IMG/VR virus record: IMGVR_UViG_3300001596_000069 | Location: 1-33,722 of that record | DNA length: 33,722 nucleotides | Direction: 5' to 3' (one strand) | Source: a virus | Shown here: positions 31,721 to 33,722 of the stretch, piece after piece | Numbering within the stretch: the first letter of the stretch is position 1 | Layout of the letters: each line of letters begins with the position of its first letter | Notes under the pieces: model-generated | The model's database searches: none | What the model was told of the DNA's origin: nothing | What the model saw: the letters and a program-made list of their open reading frames with translations, nothing else | Translations under genes and position numbers: made by a program

Positions 31721-32742
31721 TGAGCGACGCCACACACGCAACCGACGCCGCGCCGCGTGCCACCGTGTTCACCTTTGACGATCCGGTTCCGGTCATGGAA
31801 CGTGCCGGCTTGCTGGACTTTCTGCAAACCACCTTCAACGGTCGATACTATGAGCCGCCGGTGTCGGTGCGGGATCTTATCAAGTCATTTCGATCGACCG
31901 CGCATCATGAAAGCGCCATCCGCCTGAAGGCACAGATCCTCACCGGCACCTACATTCCGCATCCGTGGTTGTCGCGGCAACAGTTCGCGGCCTGGGCGCT
32001 GGACTTCCTGATTACCGGCAACGGCTATCTTGAACGCCTGGGCAACCGCATCGGCGGCACAGCGCGCCTTAAGCAGTCACCGGCCCTGCACACGCGACGC
32101 GGGAAGGAAGAGGGCGAGTACGTCTGGGTCAAGGATTGGCTTGACCATCACACGTTTGAACCCGGATCCGTGTTTCACCTGGTCGAGCCCGATCCCATGC
32201 AGGAGATCTACGGCATGCCGGCCTATATGGGCGGGCTCAATTCGGTATGGCTGAACGAAAGCGCCACACTATTCCGCCGCAAATACTATGAGAACGGCAG
32301 TCATGCGGGCTTCATTCTCTACGTCACGGATCCCAACATCACGGAAGACGATACGGACGCCATCAAGGATGCGCTGAAGAAGTCCAAGGGCATCGGCAAC
32401 TTCAAGAACCTGTTTATCCGCACCGCCGGCGGACAGAAAGACGGCATCCAGCTCATTCCGATTTCGGAAGTCGCGGCCAAAGATGAATTCCTGAACATCA
32501 AGGGTGCCAGCCGCGACGATATCCTGGCCGCGCACCGCGTGCCGCCGCCACTGATGGGCATCGTGCCCAACAACACCGGTGGCTTCGGCAGCGTCGAAGC
32601 GGCGGCCAAGGTGTTTGTAAAGAACGAGCTGGAACCCCTGCAAAGCCGCTTCCGCGAGCTGAACGATTGGCTGAACGCCGATGTTGTCGACTTCGCGCCC
32701 TATGAGCTGGATGTGCAGGACGCAGCCATGAACCAAAGGTAA
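31720..32742 (+). CDS. Q: Portal protein Q
   Basis: The 340-residue portal of P2 gpQ type has YYEPPVSVRDLIKSFRSTAHH, FLITGNGYLERLGNR, YGMPAYMGGLNSVWLNESAT, then ASRDDILAAHRVPPPLMGIVP and GGFGSVEAAAKVFV. It forms the ring for DNA entry and exit. A GGAG site lies 8 bases before the ATG. A TTG one codon earlier is an unlikely alternative. It is the last gene of the rightward late operon. Confidence 0.96.
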   Translation: MSDATHATDAAPRATVFTFDDPVPVMERAGLLDFLQTTFNGRYYEPPVSVRDLIKSFRSTAHHESAIRLKAQILTGTYIPHPWLSRQQFAAWALDFLITGNGYLERLGNRIGGTARLKQSPALHTRRGKEEGEYVWVKDWLDHHTFEPGSVFHLVEPDPMQEIYGMPAYMGGLNSVWLNESATLFRRKYYENGSHAGFILYVTDPNITEDDTDAIKDALKKSKGIGNFKNLFIRTAGGQKDGIQLIPISEVAAKDEFLNIKGASRDDILAAHRVPPPLMGIVPNNTGGFGSVEAAAKVFVKNELEPLQSRFRELNDWLNADVVDFAPYELDVQDAAMNQR

Positions 32743-32828
32743 CGGTCAGGGTTGCTCCAACTTGGGTCTTGAGACTCCAGCTCTGACCCTAGAGGCTGAC
32801 GTCTGATAGTACCGCTTGCGTTGTCCCG
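32743..32828. other. Gap downstream of the portal gene, candidate cos region
   Basis: This 86-bp gap between convergent genes holds an imperfect dyad: GGTCAG (32744-32749) and CTGACC (32783-32788), around a GTCTTGAGAC core. In P2 the cos site lies just past the 3' end of Q, so this is the place to look for it. No T run behind the dyad supports a terminator. There is nothing else visible. Confidence 0.35.
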
Positions 32829-33722
32829 CTAGTGTTGCAGGCTAACGCTGACCACCATCATCTCTTGTTTCTCTCCTAATGGCGGATATCCAGCTCCTTG
32901 TGCACCGAAACTGAGCTGTTGCTTGTGGCCGAACACATCGAGCCATATGCAGTTACACTGAATGACAACGCCGTCGACATCTTTCTCGAAGTTCATCCAC
33001 CCAGGGATCGGATGGTCAATATTGCGTTGGACACTTTCCGGTGCTCGCGCAAAAGCAGAGATCCACGCCGCCGGACCTGGTTCAACACGCAGATCTAGCG
33101 TAGTTACGCATGTGGCGCCTGCGGCTATAACCTCAGAGTCGGAGGAGGAATCAAGAAGTTTCGCCACATCGATACCACCTGGAGGCTCTGGGCTCTTGTA
33201 TACTATGGTTGTGCGAACTCCAATCCGGGCTTGGAAGGCTGGTGACTGACCGCTGTTTTTCAGTGTGACCTCAAGTCGTGTACCGACTTCCGTCCTATCA
33301 ATTTCTACCTTGATTGGTGTCAAGTATGCCCGGACTTGAGCTTTTCCAATGCGTTCAGTTTGGGATGAGGTCTCTCGCATCGCTTGGGTTCCTGCGCTGG
33401 TCGCTTCGACGGCTTTGCGTGTTTCCTCCAATGTGCGCCACACAGCAATAACACCGGCGGCAGTGATGCCCAGAGATATCATCCCGGTGAGTGCAACAAC
33501 CATGGTCCATACCGCCATAGTCTGTTGTGCAGTGAGGTCTTGAAGCTCGCGGTTAACTTGTCCGTGTTCGGAAGCAAGAGCTTCAGCGTTGCCAGAGCGC
33601 AACTCCATTTCTGTCATAGTCCGTCCGGACAAGTAGGCGGTGACAGCTATTGATGCGCCGGCGAGAATGAGTATCGCCGTGGTTGTGATTATCCGCGCGT
33701 TGGCCTTGAAGAGTTGCCGCAT
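32829..33722 (-). CDS. Membrane protein with C-terminal beta domain, possible moron
   Basis: The 297-residue protein has two membrane helices (about 11-31 and 68-92). A Ser/Thr/Glu-rich coiled-coil segment then leads to a soluble domain that starts VRAYLTPIKVEI. That domain has LKNSGQSPAFQARIGV and FGHKQQLSFG, a beta-sandwich of the RAY...NxGxSPA type found in many uncharacterised proteobacterial membrane proteins. The gene ends 86 bp from the portal stop and points the other way. It looks lower in GC than the late genes. The start coincides with the window edge, so an upstream start cannot be excluded. Position recalls P2's lysogenic conversion genes; function unknown. Confidence 0.7.
   Translation of the reverse strand: MRQLFKANARIITTTAILILAGASIAVTAYLSGRTMTEMELRSGNAEALASEHGQVNRELQDLTAQQTMAVWTMVVALTGMISLGITAAGVIAVWRTLEETRKAVEATSAGTQAMRETSSQTERIGKAQVRAYLTPIKVEIDRTEVGTRLEVTLKNSGQSPAFQARIGVRTTIVYKSPEPPGGIDVAKLLDSSSDSEVIAAGATCVTTLDLRVEPGPAAWISAFARAPESVQRNIDHPIPGWMNFEKDVDGVVIQCNCIWLDVFGHKQQLSFGAQGAGYPPLGEKQEMMVVSVSLQH

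Noticed and set aside
32744-32788. The GGTCAG/CTGACC dyad as a Rho-independent terminator for P-Q
   Set aside because: The arms are 33 bases apart, the inner pairing is poor, and no T run follows.
1-33722. tRNA genes, CRISPR arrays, insertion sequences and prophage attachment repeats
   Set aside because: None could be supported by eye; no duplicated core between the two ends is visible, so att sites likely lie outside the window.

Overview
The window is an almost complete temperate prophage with a P2-type contractile-tail virion (Myoviridae morphology). The host is probably an alphaproteobacterium. The evidence for that is the high GC, a gene-transfer-agent-type three-helix holin, a bacterial transglutaminase-like cysteine peptidase (BTLCP), and a J-domain/MT-A70/C5-methylase early cassette of a kind common in alphaproteobacterial phages. 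The host assignment is inference. No tRNA, rRNA, CRISPR array, insertion sequence or host housekeeping gene is visible, so the attachment sites probably lie outside the window.

Layout. (1) Positions 1-8951, minus strand: one tightly packed early operon. In transcription order it holds a Cro-like repressor, an Ogr/Delta-type late activator, a hypothetical protein, an MT-A70 adenine methylase, a hypothetical protein, a J-domain protein, a C5-cytosine methylase, an ASCH protein, a Toprim primase-helicase, a 49-residue basic protein and a large serine recombinase. (2) 8952-9022: a divergent switch with three near-palindromic 16-bp operators spaced 21-22 bp. (3) 9023-10558, plus strand: the lysogenic operon, with an XRE repressor followed by two membrane-anchored proteins that are paralogous in their C-terminal domains. 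(4) 10568-29768, minus strand: the late genes. The order is O, N, M, L, X, two holins, R, S, M15 endolysin, a small beta-rich protein, a 717-residue LamG-like protein, a lipoprotein, BTLCP, then V, W, J, I, tail fibre, fibre chaperone, FI, FII, E/E', T, U, D. (5) 29939-32742, plus strand: terminase ATPase P and portal Q. (6) 32829-33722, minus strand: a membrane protein of unknown function at the right edge, which looks like a moron.

How it works together. Repressor and Cro-like protein would compete for the three operators. The lytic choice would transcribe the whole minus-strand early operon, including the Ogr-like activator. Two copies of an identical dyad (GGTTACA-N9-TGTAACC) lie 56-57 bp upstream of V and of terminase P, and are the best candidates for that activator's binding sites. 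If the P2 geometry holds (activator centred near -55), transcription of both late operons would start essentially at the start codon, giving leaderless mRNAs.

The phage is a mosaic. The virion is P2-like, but it has a serine integrase instead of a tyrosine integrase, a primase-helicase instead of the P2 A rolling-circle initiator, and a lysis/surface cassette placed between S and V. The points most worth following are the paralogous membrane pair in the repressor operon, the paired late-activator dyads, the strongly structured RNAs between capsid-operon genes M/L and N/M, and the E/E' recoding site, which lacks a canonical slippery heptamer.
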